From: Sphingobacterium paludis
Lineage (GTDB): Bacteria > Bacteroidota > Bacteroidia > Sphingobacteriales > Sphingobacteriaceae
Assembly: GCF_004364125.1 (NCBI RefSeq)
Contig: NZ_SNZV01000002.1
Coordinates: forward strand, 310,001-374,000
Length of the DNA stretch: 64,000 nucleotides
Direction of reading: 5' to 3'
The notes below the pieces were generated by a model. The model ran no database searches. It had not been told where the DNA came from and saw only the letters and a program-made list of their open reading frames with translations. A program made the position numbers and the translations under genes. Within the stretch, counting starts at the first letter, position 1. Each line of letters begins with the position of its first letter. Below are positions 52,944 through 63,270 of the stretch, in pieces.

Positions 52944-55640
52944 CTAATCGTTTTTTCTCAAGGTTTCTAAATATTGTTCTAGCGAATATTCATCAGGGTA
53001 AAGCACTTCGCGCGCTTTACTTCCTTCAAATGGGCCCACAATTCCGGCGGCCTCCAGTTGATCTATGATTCGCCCAGCTCTATTGTAACCTAGTTTCAGT
53101 TTGCGCTGAATTAATGATGTGGAGCCTTGTTGATGCATCACGATAAGTCTCGCTGCGTCTTCAAAAAGTTGATCTCTATCGTCCAAATCAAAATCCATGC
53201 TGCCCCCACCTTCGCCATTCTCATCCACATATTCCGGTAGCAAAAATGCGGAAGGATAGCCGCGTTGGCTGCCTATAAACTCCGAGATCTTATCTACCTC
53301 CGGTGTGTCGACAAAAGCACACTGTATCCGCGTTAGATCACTACCCGTAGACAAGAGCATATCGCCCCGGCCTATTAGCTGGTCTGCACCACCCGTATCC
53401 AAAATTGTCCGTGAATCAACTTTAGACAATACACGGAATGCCAATCGAGCCGGGAAGTTTGCCTTTATCGTACCCGTAATGATGTTCACCGAAGGTCTTT
53501 GCGTAGCAATCACTAAGTGTATGCCAACCGCACGGGCTAGCTGTGCGAGTCGCGCAATAGGGGTTTCTACTTCTTTTCCGGCCGTCATCATCAAATCTGC
53601 AAACTCATCGACTACTAGAACTATAAAGGGTAAGAATCGATGACCCTCCTCAGGGTTTAATCGGCGTCCAACAAATTTTACGTTATATTCTTTCAAATTC
53701 CTGACTTGCGCATTCTTTAGCAGGTCATAGCGTTGATCCATTTCTATGCACAGCGAGTTGAGCGTATTGATCACCTTTTTTGTGTCGGTAATGATCGCTT
53801 CTTCTTCGTTTGGAAGTTTGGCAAGGAAATGTCTTTCAATAGTTTTAAACAAAGAAAGCTCCACCTTTTTAGGATCGACCATCACAAATTTCAGTTCCGC
53901 CGGGTGCTTTTTATATAACAACGAGGTCAATATCGCATTGATCCCCACTGATTTCCCCTGACCGGTGGCTCCCGCTACGAGAAGGTGTGGCATTTTTGAT
54001 AAGTCGGCAATAAATACCTCGTTGGAGATGGTCTTCCCTAAAGCTATGGGCAGATCCATATCCGTTTTTTGGAATTTTTCCGTCGCCAAGACCGAGCGCA
54101 TGGAGACCATTTCTGGCGAACTGTTTGGTACCTCAATACCGATCGTGCCCTTGCCTGGCATGGGGGCAATGATACGGATGCCTAATGCCGCTAAGCTTAG
54201 TGCGATGTCATCTTCCAAGTTCTTAATTTTCGAAATCCGAACACCGGGTTTCGGAATGATCTCGTAGAGTGTCACCGTAGGGCCGATAGTAGCTTTTATA
54301 TGCTCGATCTCGATATTATAGTTCCGCAACGTGTCGACAATCCGGTTTTTATTGGCTTCCAGCTCTTGCTGATTGATCGTGATCTTGCCCGTTCCGTAGT
54401 CTTTGAGCAGGTCGAGGGTCGGGTATTGATAACCAGAAAGATCAAGCTTCGGGTCGTATTCGCCGAATTGAGCGACCAGGTCATTAGCTGTTATCTCTTT
54501 CTCTTCAACAACTTTCTCTACACGCAGCACGGGGCCGTCTTCCAATGCGGTAGGTTCTTCTTCTTCAATAGGTTCGCTATCATCCACAAAATCCTCCGCA
54601 TTGTCTACAGAAAAGGTAATTTCATTGGTTGCTGTTGGCTTTAATGCTACAGAAAGCTCTTCTTCCTCGTCGAGGTCGCTCATAGCAAACTCTTCCCGTT
54701 TGCGCGCTCCAGCCGCAGCTATGGCATTAGCCGGCGCTTCATTGAACGTGTTTAACGGAGTAGGCGAAAGACGCGTTTCTTCCTGCTTATCCAGTATCGG
54801 TTCATCTACTTCAGCACGCGTGGCGGCTAAGGCTTCGTTTCGTGTCAACCCAGCTGTCGCCACCGTATTGGTGCGTCTAAATGTTTCAAAATTATCATCA
54901 TCTTCTTCCAACTCTTCCTCTTCTTCTTTTCTGGAAGTCCAAGTCCATTTTAGATCCAGGTTATAAATCAAAATTAAAGCGGTCAGGTATGCAAATACCA
55001 GAAGAGCGGCTATGCCCGTTGAGCCAATCTGTGCCTTCATCAGCTGATTAGTCCAATAGCCAAATTTGCCTTCCAATATGTGAGGCGAATCAGTCAGGAA
55101 GTCTTGTAAAAATCCAAGTGTAACCGATAGAAAAATGATACTGATAGATGAGTAGATTAGCGTTTTCCAAACGGGTAAGATCGATCTTTTATAAAGAAGT
55201 TTGTAGCCTATGACGAAGGACATAAGCGCAAAAAGGAAGGAAGCCACACCAAACCACTCATAAATAAACTGATTGGCGAGCAGCGCCCCAAGTTTGCCCA
55301 GTTTGTTCTCCACAACCGGAAGATCGATTCGCTCATCAGCAATTTCTTCCGTTGTTTGGAACAGCGTTGACCAACCACCATTTGTTTCCGCGATGTAGCT
55401 TTGATCCTGTTTCCACGTAAGGAGGTAAGAAACAAATGATACCGCAAGCACAAACGATACGAAAAGCAGAAAAATGCCTAGAATCTTAAGTGCTTTACGT
55501 TGCCCTTCGGAAAAATTTATTTTTTCGAAAGATTTGAAGTGCTCTTTTTTATTGTATGTTACATTTCCAACACTACGTGGAGCGCGTTTCGTGCTGCCAC
55601 CATTGCTGGAATTTTTAAACGTATTTCCTTTGTTTGACAT
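52944..55640 (-). CDS. ftsK: DNA translocase FtsK
   Basis: An 898-residue septal DNA pump. It has four to five N-terminal membrane helices (the first about 50-74), an acidic low-complexity linker (about 225-400, with EEEEELEEDDDNF), then alpha and beta motor domains with Walker A AGATGQGKSVG (about 555-565) and Walker B IVLVVDEFADL. The C-terminal gamma winged helix (about 830-895, KLGYNRAGRIIDQLEAAGIVG) reads chromosome polarity sequences. It resolves chromosome dimers and clears DNA from the septum. The length and linker are normal for the phylum. It is the first gene of the ftsK-lolA-lacI run. Confidence 0.97.
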   Translation of the reverse strand: MSNKGNTFKNSSNGGSTKRAPRSVGNVTYNKKEHFKSFEKINFSEGQRKALKILGIFLLFVSFVLAVSFVSYLLTWKQDQSYIAETNGGWSTLFQTTEEIADERIDLPVVENKLGKLGALLANQFIYEWFGVASFLFALMSFVIGYKLLYKRSILPVWKTLIYSSISIIFLSVTLGFLQDFLTDSPHILEGKFGYWTNQLMKAQIGSTGIAALLVFAYLTALILIYNLDLKWTWTSRKEEEEELEEDDDNFETFRRTNTVATAGLTRNEALAATRAEVDEPILDKQEETRLSPTPLNTFNEAPANAIAAAGARKREEFAMSDLDEEEELSVALKPTATNEITFSVDNAEDFVDDSEPIEEEEPTALEDGPVLRVEKVVEEKEITANDLVAQFGEYDPKLDLSGYQYPTLDLLKDYGTGKITINQQELEANKNRIVDTLRNYNIEIEHIKATIGPTVTLYEIIPKPGVRISKIKNLEDDIALSLAALGIRIIAPMPGKGTIGIEVPNSSPEMVSMRSVLATEKFQKTDMDLPIALGKTISNEVFIADLSKMPHLLVAGATGQGKSVGINAILTSLLYKKHPAELKFVMVDPKKVELSLFKTIERHFLAKLPNEEEAIITDTKKVINTLNSLCIEMDQRYDLLKNAQVRNLKEYNVKFVGRRLNPEEGHRFLPFIVLVVDEFADLMMTAGKEVETPIARLAQLARAVGIHLVIATQRPSVNIITGTIKANFPARLAFRVLSKVDSRTILDTGGADQLIGRGDMLLSTGSDLTRIQCAFVDTPEVDKISEFIGSQRGYPSAFLLPEYVDENGEGGGSMDFDLDDRDQLFEDAARLIVMHQQGSTSLIQRKLKLGYNRAGRIIDQLEAAGIVGPFEGSKAREVLYPDEYSLEQYLETLRKND

Positions 55641-55752
55641 GAAAAATAGATAATCCTCCTAGACACAAACTTAAAAAAAAAGGATGACTATCTGATGAGA
55701 ATTTTAGCGCAGGATATAAATGCCCAATGCCCATCTTTAGAGATATCACTGG

Positions 55753-56772
55753 CTAACTACTCAAGTTCAGCTGTATAGGTAATGCGTACGAAACTCGAAC
55801 AGGGAGTCCTCTTTGTATACCGGGAGACCATTTGCGTTTTGCTTTTTTTATGGCTTCAATTGCTGCTTCCCCCGTATCATATCCCAGGTCTTTGCTCACC
55901 TTGAAACTGCTCATGCTACCATCTTTTTCAACGATAAACTCGATCTGCACCGTGCCAGATACCCCTGCGTCTATAGCTGCACGGGGGTATCTATAGTTAT
56001 TCGCGACAACCCTTCTTAACGCCGAGGTTCCCCCGGGATATTCCGGAGGGACAGCATACGTGTCTTCGTTATAATTTGTCGCTACACCGAGAGAATCTTT
56101 GATCACACCGCTTATTAATTTGTCATTTTGCCAGATCTCTTTAAATGTGCGCTTACCGGATTTACCGTTCCATTCGCCATTTTTTTTGTGGTTCAACAGC
56201 GGTCCTTGTTCCAACAATACCAAATTCGCCAGGTCGAAAACAGGAAAATCGCCAGTTCCATTTTTAACAACCACTTCGCCAAGACTGTCTTTTACCAATA
56301 TATACTCGACGATACGCTGCCTACTCGATTCGTTGCCTTCCATAAGGAGACGTGGTGCAACGCGCTGATCGGAAGAAACGAACTTGTGCAAGCTTAACGT
56401 ATACAATTGGCCGTTAGGATAATAGGCATATGCGCTGTCTATCAGTTGATTCTTGTCGTTGTAATGCTGTTTTTCCTGTAGCTGCCCATTCGCATAATAT
56501 GTCAGACATTCTCCGATTTTAGACGATGTCATACTGCCATTCGTTAATCGTGTGACAAGTTTGAGACGATCGCCTTTTGTGTAATACTCTTTATACTTCC
56601 GAAGATTGGGATATTGCTCATCCGGAGTTATGACACGGTAATAGTAGGATTGTTCGCGCGTTTGTACAGTTCGCCCTAAGGAATCGTGATAGCTCAACTG
56701 CTTTCGTTGTGCAAGCAAGCTGAAGCTTGAAAAAAGTAATAATAGGATGAAGAAGGCGAGGTTTTTTATCAT
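55753..56772 (-). CDS. TonB-domain protein with MORN-like repeats
   Basis: A 339-residue protein with a signal peptide or N-terminal anchor (about 1-21), a middle with YwqK/MORN-like repeats (CLTYYANGQLQEKQHYNDK; YAYYPNGQLYTL, about 88-130), and a C-terminal TonB domain (about 240-339: YPGGTSALRRVVANNYRYP; VQIEFIVEKDGSMSSFKV). Such proteins may contact TonB-dependent receptors. With no clear single-pass anchor plus Pro-rich spacer it may not be a true energiser. Its start codon is 1 bp after the 3' arm of a 16-bp hairpin (56774-56816), and there is no separate ribosome site. Confidence 0.8.
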   Translation of the reverse strand: MIKNLAFFILLLLFSSFSLLAQRKQLSYHDSLGRTVQTREQSYYYRVITPDEQYPNLRKYKEYYTKGDRLKLVTRLTNGSMTSSKIGECLTYYANGQLQEKQHYNDKNQLIDSAYAYYPNGQLYTLSLHKFVSSDQRVAPRLLMEGNESSRQRIVEYILVKDSLGEVVVKNGTGDFPVFDLANLVLLEQGPLLNHKKNGEWNGKSGKRTFKEIWQNDKLISGVIKDSLGVATNYNEDTYAVPPEYPGGTSALRRVVANNYRYPRAAIDAGVSGTVQIEFIVEKDGSMSSFKVSKDLGYDTGEAAIEAIKKAKRKWSPGIQRGLPVRVSYALPIQLNLSS

Positions 56773-56773
56773 G

Positions 56774-56816
56774 TTAATTTCGGTGAATGGCTTGGATCAT
56801 CATTCACCGAAATTAA
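56774..56816 (-). other. Perfect 16-bp stem-loop between tyrS and the TonB-domain gene
   Basis: TTAATTTCGGTGAATG (56774-56789) and CATTCACCGAAATTAA (56801-56816), with an 11-nt loop. On the coding strand no T-run follows; instead the stem runs into the ATG of the next gene after one base. It could be a processing site or a translation control hairpin. Confidence 0.8.
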
Positions 56817-56819
56817 AAG

Positions 56820-58103
56820 CTATTTGGCAATAATCAAAAAATAATTTTTCTTACCGCGTTGAGCAACGATATACTGGCTGTTGATCAAGCTACTGGTATT
56901 GATCGTAAGTTCAATATCGTTAATTTTCTCTTTATTGATCGCTACACCGCCGCCTTGCAGCATTTTACGCGCTTCGCCTTTAGAAGGGAAGACCTGTGTT
57001 TCTACGGCCAAAAGATCCAGGACGTTGATACCTGCGGCTAAATCACTTTTGTTAATTTCAAACTGTGGTACCCCATCAAACACTTCCAATACGGCATCGT
57101 GCTGCAAATCAGCAATAAAATCTAATGAACCATTGCCAAAAAGAAATTCCGAAGTTTTAATGGCAGTCTCATAGTCTTTTTCGCTATGTGTGCGAATGGT
57201 AATATCTTTCGCTAAGGCTTTTTGTACCGCACGCGTGTGTGGAGCTGCATCATGCTCTGCAATGATCGCATTAATCTCCGCCTCCGTCTTCAGCGTGAAA
57301 ATTCGAATCCAGTTCTTTGCATCGTCATCAGAGGTGTTGAGCCAAAACTGGTAGTATTTATATGGGGATGTCTTCTTCGGATCCAACCATATGGCCCCTG
57401 ACTCCGTCTTACCAAATTTTTGTCCGTCAGCCTTTTTAATCAATTGGGTCGTTAGAGCGTAGGCGGTGCCTTGATCTTGCCTTCGGATCATCTCGCTGCC
57501 AGTCACGATATTTCCCCACTGATCGGAGCCGCCCATTTGTATTTTACAGTTGTGGTGTTTCCACAGATAATAGAAATCGTAGCCCTGTATCAGTTGGTAG
57601 GTAAATTCCGTGAAGGATAGGCCGTTGTCACCCTCTAAACGCTTTTTGACAGAATCTTTGGCCATCATATAGTTGACCGTGATTAACTTTCCCACATCAC
57701 GAATAAATTCCAGAAAGCTGAAATCTTTAAACCAATCGTAGTTGTTGACCATTTTAGCGTCGTTTTCGCCGTCGCCAAAATTGAGAAACTTGGCCAGTTG
57801 ATTTTTCAAGCAGTCCAAGTTATGTTGTAAGGTCTCCTCATTCAACAGGTTTCGTTCTGCGGATTTAAAAGAAGGGTCACCAATCATACCTGTCGCACCG
57901 CCCACAAGGGCTACGGGTTTATGTCCGGCATTTTGAAAATGAATTAGCGTCATAATCTGCGTCAGGTGCCCCACATGTAACGAATCGCCTGTTGGATCGA
58001 ATCCGATATATCCAGAAACCTTTTCTTTATTCAGTAAGTCTTCGGTTCCAGGCATTATATCTTGTAACATACCTCTCCAACGTAGTTCTTCTACAAAGCT
58101 CAT
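56820..58103 (-). CDS. tyrS: Tyrosyl-tRNA synthetase
   Basis: The enzyme is 427 residues from the ATG at 58103; an in-frame ATG 44 codons upstream lies beyond the likely promoter and gives a non-family N-terminus, so it is rejected. Class I motifs are HVGH (43-46, in [11 protein letters not shown]) and KFGKT (about 228-232, the KMSKS equivalent). The Rossmann domain is followed by the anticodon domain and an S4-like C-terminus ([20 protein letters not shown], about 355-374). It charges tRNA-Tyr. A -7 box TATCTTTG lies 35 bp upstream. Confidence 0.97.
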   Translation of the reverse strand: MSFVEELRWRGMLQDIMPGTEDLLNKEKVSGYIGFDPTGDSLHVGHLTQIMTLIHFQNAGHKPVALVGGATGMIGDPSFKSAERNLLNEETLQHNLDCLKNQLAKFLNFGDGENDAKMVNNYDWFKDFSFLEFIRDVGKLITVNYMMAKDSVKKRLEGDNGLSFTEFTYQLIQGYDFYYLWKHHNCKIQMGGSDQWGNIVTGSEMIRRQDQGTAYALTTQLIKKADGQKFGKTESGAIWLDPKKTSPYKYYQFWLNTSDDDAKNWIRIFTLKTEAEINAIIAEHDAAPHTRAVQKALAKDITIRTHSEKDYETAIKTSEFLFGNGSLDFIADLQHDAVLEVFDGVPQFEINKSDLAAGINVLDLLAVETQVFPSKGEARKMLQGGGVAINKEKINDIELTINTSSLINSQYIVAQRGKKNYFLIIAK

Positions 58104-58137
58104 TTTTTTATGATTACGATTTTTTAAACTAAGATTG

Positions 58138-58145
58138 CAAAGATA
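58138..58145 (-). promoter_or_regulatory. Promoter -7 element of tyrS
   Basis: TATCTTTG on the minus strand, the same -7 box as at the tRNA-tuf and rplK promoters. No clear -33 TTG is seen. The start near 58131 gives a leader of about 28 nt. Confidence 0.55.
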
Positions 58146-58190
58146 AGAGATTAAGCCGTATCTTACGATATTAATTGAGCAGATTGAATT

Positions 58191-58865
58191 GTGAATTTTT
58201 TGTCGCATTATTATTTCGAACGTTATAGTCCACATGCGGAAACCGTCTTTGGCGCGCTACTTCCGGATTTACTTAAAAATGTGAATAAGGCATACAATTT
58301 CCATCCGCAACGTTTCGAAGAAGCCCTTTTTGCGCACCCACAGACCCGCTACGTTTCGGAAGGCTGGTACCGGCATGTCGAAGTTGATAAGCTGTTTCAC
58401 AGTTCTGAATTTTTCATCGAGCACTGTCACGTACTACGAAAGTTGCTCGACCCGATTGTAGCGCACCTGCCTATACGCGCTTCTTTTCTAGCCCATATTA
58501 GTATCGAGCTCTTATTGGATCATTTATTGATCGACCAGCAAATTGTCAATGCGCAGCGTTTGTACGAGCACTTGGAACACATCTCCCCCAATCTGATCGA
58601 AAAATATCTCCGCACGCTGGGTGATGTCGATATCGCGGAGTTTAAAAATTTTTATACCCGATTCTTGGAATCCAGATACATGTTGAGCTATCATGATGTA
58701 AGTAACCTCGCGCATGCGTTGTTTAATATTTGTAAGCGGGTATGGGTGTTTCAGACCACTGATGCCGACCTGTATGAACTCACGGCTTGTTTGTCACATT
58801 ATAAGGAACACCATCTAAAAAACTATTTGGATATTTTTCATAATATCCAGGGTAACATGAAGTAG
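58191..58865 (+). CDS. AcpH/DUF479-like protein (acyl carrier protein phosphodiesterase family)
   Basis: A 224-residue all-helical protein with a GTG start at 58191. The family start MNFLSHYYF, the [10 protein letters not shown] segment (about 21-30), the [15 protein letters not shown] motif (about 58-72, with metal-type His and Asp) and a second [15 protein letters not shown] (about 103-117) are recognisable. In E. coli AcpH removes phosphopantetheine from acyl carrier protein; for Bacteroidota members this has rarely been tested, so the role is uncertain. It is divergent from tyrS and lies 60 bp before the amino-acid permease. Confidence 0.6.
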   Translation: MNFLSHYYFERYSPHAETVFGALLPDLLKNVNKAYNFHPQRFEEALFAHPQTRYVSEGWYRHVEVDKLFHSSEFFIEHCHVLRKLLDPIVAHLPIRASFLAHISIELLLDHLLIDQQIVNAQRLYEHLEHISPNLIEKYLRTLGDVDIAEFKNFYTRFLESRYMLSYHDVSNLAHALFNICKRVWVFQTTDADLYELTACLSHYKEHHLKNYLDIFHNIQGNMK

Positions 58866-58925
58866 TTTACCTAAATTTTATCATTTTTGCGTTTTTGTAA
58901 CGAAGCAATATATTAACAGTTTGAT

Positions 58926-60611
58926 ATGATAAATAAACTTTTCCGGAAGAAGAGTGTCGACCAAATTTTGAAAGACTCCCAGGATGGTACTGGATTGGCG
59001 AAAGTGCTAGGAGTGAAAGATTTGGTGTCGTTAGGCATCGCTGCCATTGTAGGTGCCGGTATCTTCAGCACCATCGGTCTTGCTAGTTTTGAAGGTGGCC
59101 CCGCGATTTCCCTATTATTTATTTTCGTAGCGTTTGCCTGTGTTTTTACGGCATTGGCCTATGCACAGTTTGCAAGTACGGTTCCGGTGTCAGGAAGTGC
59201 TTATACGTATGCCTATGTTGCTTTTGGTGAACTTTTTGCCTGGATCATTGGTTGGGCTTTGGTATTAGAATACGCTGTTTCCAATACCGTTGTCGCTATA
59301 TCGTGGTCGCAGTATTTCGTGTCGATGTTGGAAGGGTTTGGTATCCTGCTGCCCAAATGGATTACTATGGCGCCCGGCTATGCGCTAGATGCGCATGCTA
59401 AATTTCTCGCAGAGGGCATGGCAGCGCTGAATGTGGCGGATAAAGCCGGATTGGAAGCCTATATGACCGCACCACGAATTGCTGACATGCCGATTATCTT
59501 TGATTTTCCGGCCGGATTGGTGACGCTTTTAGTTACTTGGCTGGTCTATATTGGGATTAAGGAATCTCAGCGTGCCAGTAATATCATGGTGATGATCAAG
59601 GTGGGTATTATCATTTTAGTTGTTTTAGGTGGAATATTCTTTATCAAGCCCGAAAACTGGACGCCCTTCGCGCCAAATGGTTTGCGCGGTGTAATGGGCT
59701 CAGTTGCCGCCGTTTTTTTCGCATTCATCGGATTTGATTCCATTTCGACAACAGCCGAAGAATGTAAAAATCCGCAACGCGATCTTCCAAGAGCCATGAT
59801 CATTTGCTTAATCATTTGCACGGTACTCTATGTCGCCATCACATTAGTGCTGACAGGCATGGTAAACTACACGGAGCTGAATGTAAAAGATCCTTTAGCT
59901 TTCGTGTTTAAATATGTTGGCTTCGATCATATGGCTGGTATCGTATCGGTAACTTCCGTTATTGCGATCACCAGTGCCTTGCTTGTGTACCAGCTGGCGC
60001 AACCAAGAATCTGGATGACTATGAGCCGCGACGGTTTGCTCTCCAAAAGATTTGCACGCATCCATCCAAAATATAAAACACCCTCATACGCAACCATTGT
60101 AACCGGTATTGTGGTTGCTATCCCATCCTTGTTCTTTAAGATGGATTTCTTTGTCGACTTAACCAGCGTAGGGACGTTTTTCGCCTTTATTTTGGTTTGC
60201 GCGGGTGTGCTGTACATGGACCATGTAGGTTTATCGGCCCGATCAAAGTTTAAAGTACCCTATATAAATGGAAAATACATTATCGGAGTAGGCTTTGTTT
60301 TAGCGTGGATATTGGTGTACAGCTATGCGCAAAGCACCATCTCGGAATGGCGTGCCCTTTCCTTCGCCGAAATTATAGAACATAAGTCGTTGGTACTGGT
60401 ATTTTGGGGCAGTTGGGTATTACTCGCGGTCTTAGGTTTTAGATATAATTTTTCGTTGTTGCCTGTTATCGGTATCTTGATCAATCTTTACCTCATGAGC
60501 GAGTTAGGTGCCAGCAACTGGATTATTTTTATTCTGTGGTTGCTCGTCGGTCTGATTATTTATTTTGCCTATGGATACAGACATTCCAAGTTGAACAAGA
60601 TCACCGGTTAG
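58926..60611 (+). CDS. APC-family amino acid permease (cationic amino acid transporter-like)
   Basis: A 561-residue transporter with 12-14 predicted membrane helices. The APC signature IAAIVGAGIFSTIGLAS (about 37-53) and the helix with PVSGSAYTYAYVAFGELFAWIIGW (about 87-110) match the YfnA/CAT group. FIGFDSISTTAEECKNPQRDLP (about 262-283) is the diagnostic loop of that group. The substrate is probably a cationic or other amino acid; the exact one cannot be read. It ends at a terminator shared with kup. Confidence 0.9.
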   Translation: MINKLFRKKSVDQILKDSQDGTGLAKVLGVKDLVSLGIAAIVGAGIFSTIGLASFEGGPAISLLFIFVAFACVFTALAYAQFASTVPVSGSAYTYAYVAFGELFAWIIGWALVLEYAVSNTVVAISWSQYFVSMLEGFGILLPKWITMAPGYALDAHAKFLAEGMAALNVADKAGLEAYMTAPRIADMPIIFDFPAGLVTLLVTWLVYIGIKESQRASNIMVMIKVGIIILVVLGGIFFIKPENWTPFAPNGLRGVMGSVAAVFFAFIGFDSISTTAEECKNPQRDLPRAMIICLIICTVLYVAITLVLTGMVNYTELNVKDPLAFVFKYVGFDHMAGIVSVTSVIAITSALLVYQLAQPRIWMTMSRDGLLSKRFARIHPKYKTPSYATIVTGIVVAIPSLFFKMDFFVDLTSVGTFFAFILVCAGVLYMDHVGLSARSKFKVPYINGKYIIGVGFVLAWILVYSYAQSTISEWRALSFAEIIEHKSLVLVFWGSWVLLAVLGFRYNFSLLPVIGILINLYLMSELGASNWIIFILWLLVGLIIYFAYGYRHSKLNKITG

Positions 60612-60627
60612 TTCGGAAAACCGGGTA

Positions 60628-60670
60628 AATAAATAAGGGCAACTTCGTGAAAAAGTTTCCCTTATTTATT
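60628..60670. terminator. Bidirectional terminator between the permease and kup
   Basis: AAATAAATAAGGG pairs with CCCTTATTTATT, and an inner AACTT/AAGTT extends the stem across one mismatch. The A-run and T-run on the two sides suit the two convergent genes. Confidence 0.8.
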
Positions 60671-60696
60671 GTTGGGTTTTATGCCGTATGGATAAA

Positions 60697-62640
60697 TTAA
60701 TCCAGTCGTTTGAGTTTGACTTCTTTTGTGGTAGGGATGTTGAGCGGTACGCGTTCCAATGTCACAAAGCTGCTGTCTAACCCAAAGCCCTTCTCTTCGG
60801 AAAGGCTAAATTTTTTCAAGATCTTATAGATTTCCAGAATAATTTTTTCATGCCATTTCAGATCGTGCGTTTTGGCGATCATTTTTTCCAATACAACAAA
60901 GTTGAAGTCACCAGCGATCTTATGTTTTTTCAGCGTGTCGTAATTACTGGTGATGTCGATTTCACCTTTCTCGACCATATCTTCCACGACCTTTCTGAAT
61001 AGTAAGCTGATGCGCTGCTCTTCCCTAAATCCAAGCTTGAAATCAATACGGATAAGCTTATTTGGGATAAGCTGCTCGACGACAAACTCACGCGTATGCG
61101 GATTGTCCATCACATCTACATGTACCAGCCAATATACGTCTGCACGTTTTGGCTTTTTATTGATGATTGAGTAAATAATCTTTGATTCAATCTCATTTTT
61201 ATTATTCGCGCTCGTGAGGTAGACTAGGTGCGAAGCGAATAGGGGGACGGACTTATCTTCACTCAGCTCGGATATAATGGAGAAGTAATTCCGAATATTG
61301 TTGAATCGAACGAAGCTGTTCTTTATTTTCCGAGCCCCATACCAAGAGAACATCGCGATAAATAGTGTGGAGGCAAGCAGTAGTGTTAGCCAACCGCCGT
61401 GCGTCAGCTTGACTAGGTTACCGGCAAGGAACGCAACTTCTATCGTCAAATAAAATGCAGCAAAAATCACGATCCAGACTTTGGGTATATGTACGCGCGC
61501 CAAGAATATACACATCAGGATCGTTGTCATGATAAATGTCAGGTTGATGGCTAAACCGTAGGCCGCTTCCATATTCGAAGATTCTTTAAATACGGCAATA
61601 ATGAGCATACAGCCGATGTAAAGAATGAGGTTGATAGATGGCACGTAGAGTTGACCTTTTTGGTCGCTAGGGTAGCGTATAGATACTTTAGGCCATATGT
61701 TGAGGCGCACGGCCTCAGAGATTAGTGTGAATGAGCCCGAGATCATGGCTTGACTGGCTATAACGGCGGCCATCGTTGCAATGGCAATTCCATAGACAAC
61801 AAATCCTTCTGGCATAATCGCGTAAAACGGATTTTTTTCGCCCATTTGTGTGCCAGCGTGTTGCATAAGCCAAGCTCCCTGACCAAAATAGTTTAATACC
61901 AGCGTCAGTTTAACGAAAATCCAACTCACTCGTATGTTTGATTTTCCACAGTGCCCCATGTCAGAATACAATGCCTCTGCACCGGTGGTACATAGAAAGA
62001 TAGCACCAATCAAAAATAATGCGTTAGGATGATTAATGATGGTAGTAACTGCATAGTAAGGGTTTAATGCGTAAAATACCTCGGGCGCATGTTTGATGTA
62101 AAGAGCGCCCAGAATGCCTATCGTCGTGAACCAAATAAACATCATAGGACCAAATATTCGACCTACGATGGAAGTTCCAAAGCGTTGTATCACAAAAAGA
62201 AGGGTGATAATGATGACCACGATCGGTACGGTCGGTACTTGGGGATGTCTGATGGCGAGCCCTTCGATTGCCGAAGATATGGTGATCGCCGGTGTGATCA
62301 TTCCGTCAGCAAGTAGGGTGCTCGCTCCGATAATGGCCGGAATGATCAACCATTTTGCCTTCTTCCTCACCAACGAATACAGCGATAGTATGCCGCCTTC
62401 GCCTTTGTTATCCGCATTAAGCGTGATCCACACGTATTTAATGGTTGTTTGAAGTGTCAATGTCCAAAATACACAAGACAAGCTTCCCAAAATAAGGTCT
62501 TCCTGAATGGTGCCTTTGTTAAAAATCGCTTTAATTACATACAGCGGCGATGTGCCTATGTCGCCGAAAATAATGCCTAAGCTTATTAGTAAACCGGCGA
62601 AACTGAGCTTGTGCGCATCGTGATGCTTATGGGTCTTCAT
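60697..62640 (-). CDS. kup: KUP-family potassium uptake protein
   Basis: The protein is 647 residues from the ATG at 62640; a TTG seven codons upstream (62661) overlaps a TAATTTTG -7-like box and is less likely. The N-terminal two thirds hold about 12 membrane helices with the family start SLGIIFGDIGTSPLYV (about 19-34) and NADNKGEGGILSLYSLVRKKA (split here, about 74-94), the gating and K+-binding region. The rest is a cytoplasmic domain (from about 455). It imports K+ with H+. It is monocistronic and converges with the amino-acid permease. Confidence 0.95.
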   Translation of the reverse strand: MKTHKHHDAHKLSFAGLLISLGIIFGDIGTSPLYVIKAIFNKGTIQEDLILGSLSCVFWTLTLQTTIKYVWITLNADNKGEGGILSLYSLVRKKAKWLIIPAIIGASTLLADGMITPAITISSAIEGLAIRHPQVPTVPIVVIIITLLFVIQRFGTSIVGRIFGPMMFIWFTTIGILGALYIKHAPEVFYALNPYYAVTTIINHPNALFLIGAIFLCTTGAEALYSDMGHCGKSNIRVSWIFVKLTLVLNYFGQGAWLMQHAGTQMGEKNPFYAIMPEGFVVYGIAIATMAAVIASQAMISGSFTLISEAVRLNIWPKVSIRYPSDQKGQLYVPSINLILYIGCMLIIAVFKESSNMEAAYGLAINLTFIMTTILMCIFLARVHIPKVWIVIFAAFYLTIEVAFLAGNLVKLTHGGWLTLLLASTLFIAMFSWYGARKIKNSFVRFNNIRNYFSIISELSEDKSVPLFASHLVYLTSANNKNEIESKIIYSIINKKPKRADVYWLVHVDVMDNPHTREFVVEQLIPNKLIRIDFKLGFREEQRISLLFRKVVEDMVEKGEIDITSNYDTLKKHKIAGDFNFVVLEKMIAKTHDLKWHEKIILEIYKILKKFSLSEEKGFGLDSSFVTLERVPLNIPTTKEVKLKRLD

Positions 62641-62862
62641 GTGAAAAAAATTATCCTGCAAAATTACAGTAAATTATGTGCCAAACATATAGCGAAATGC
62701 CGACAACGAATATTCTTGTTAAAAATTGTTAAATGGAAAATTTATTTTAAATAATATATCCAAGATACTTCCAAAACAATTAACTTTGGGACAGGCGGTT
62801 TTTATATTATGGAATGAAATTATGATTTTAAGCCGACTACCTAAAAAAACACTTCGTACACG

Positions 62863-63270
62863 ATGATAAAATTGATGAGAAAAATAGCGTTTTTAGCCCT
62901 CGCGAGCATTTTTATGTTCCAGAGCGGTCAAGCTATTGGTGCCTCATCTTTTCATTTATCTTCTGCTACAGCGACTAAGGCAACCCTAGTGAAAGAAGAT
63001 GGCGAGAAACTGATCAATAATGTGAAGGTTTTCTACAATCCTGTTGCCGAGCAGATCACCGCCAACTTTAAACTTGCGAAACAAGGTACCGTAACGATAA
63101 AAGTAATGGACGCTTTAGGCAATGAGGTGCTTAATCTTATGAATGGAAGTTTAGAACCAGGAATCCAGAACTTATCTTTCGATTCCAATGGAAAATTAAC
63201 GACAGGCTTCTATTTTGTCCGCGTCACCTCCGGTGCCGAGACTGTTGTTAAGCGTATCTCTGTACGTTAA
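62863..63270 (+). CDS. Small secreted protein consisting mostly of a T9SS-like sorting domain
   Basis: A 135-residue protein. A signal peptide (about 1-27, cut near GQAIGA) is followed by about 25 residues, and then a complete immunoglobulin-like C-terminal sorting domain (about 50-135): VKVFYNPVAEQITANFKL, then VTIKVMDALGNEVLNL, then GFYFVRVTSGAETVVKRISV. This is the type A tail that sends cargo through the type IX system, but here there is no cargo domain. It may be a free domain, a surface adaptor or a remnant. An ATG four codons later (MRKIAF) is an alternative start. Confidence 0.75.
   Translation: MIKLMRKIAFLALASIFMFQSGQAIGASSFHLSSATATKATLVKEDGEKLINNVKVFYNPVAEQITANFKLAKQGTVTIKVMDALGNEVLNLMNGSLEPGIQNLSFDSNGKLTTGFYFVRVTSGAETVVKRISVR

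Noticed and set aside
58104..58235. Longer N-terminus for tyrS
   Set aside because: The extra 44 residues do not fit the family and would overlap the -7 box and the divergent gene start.
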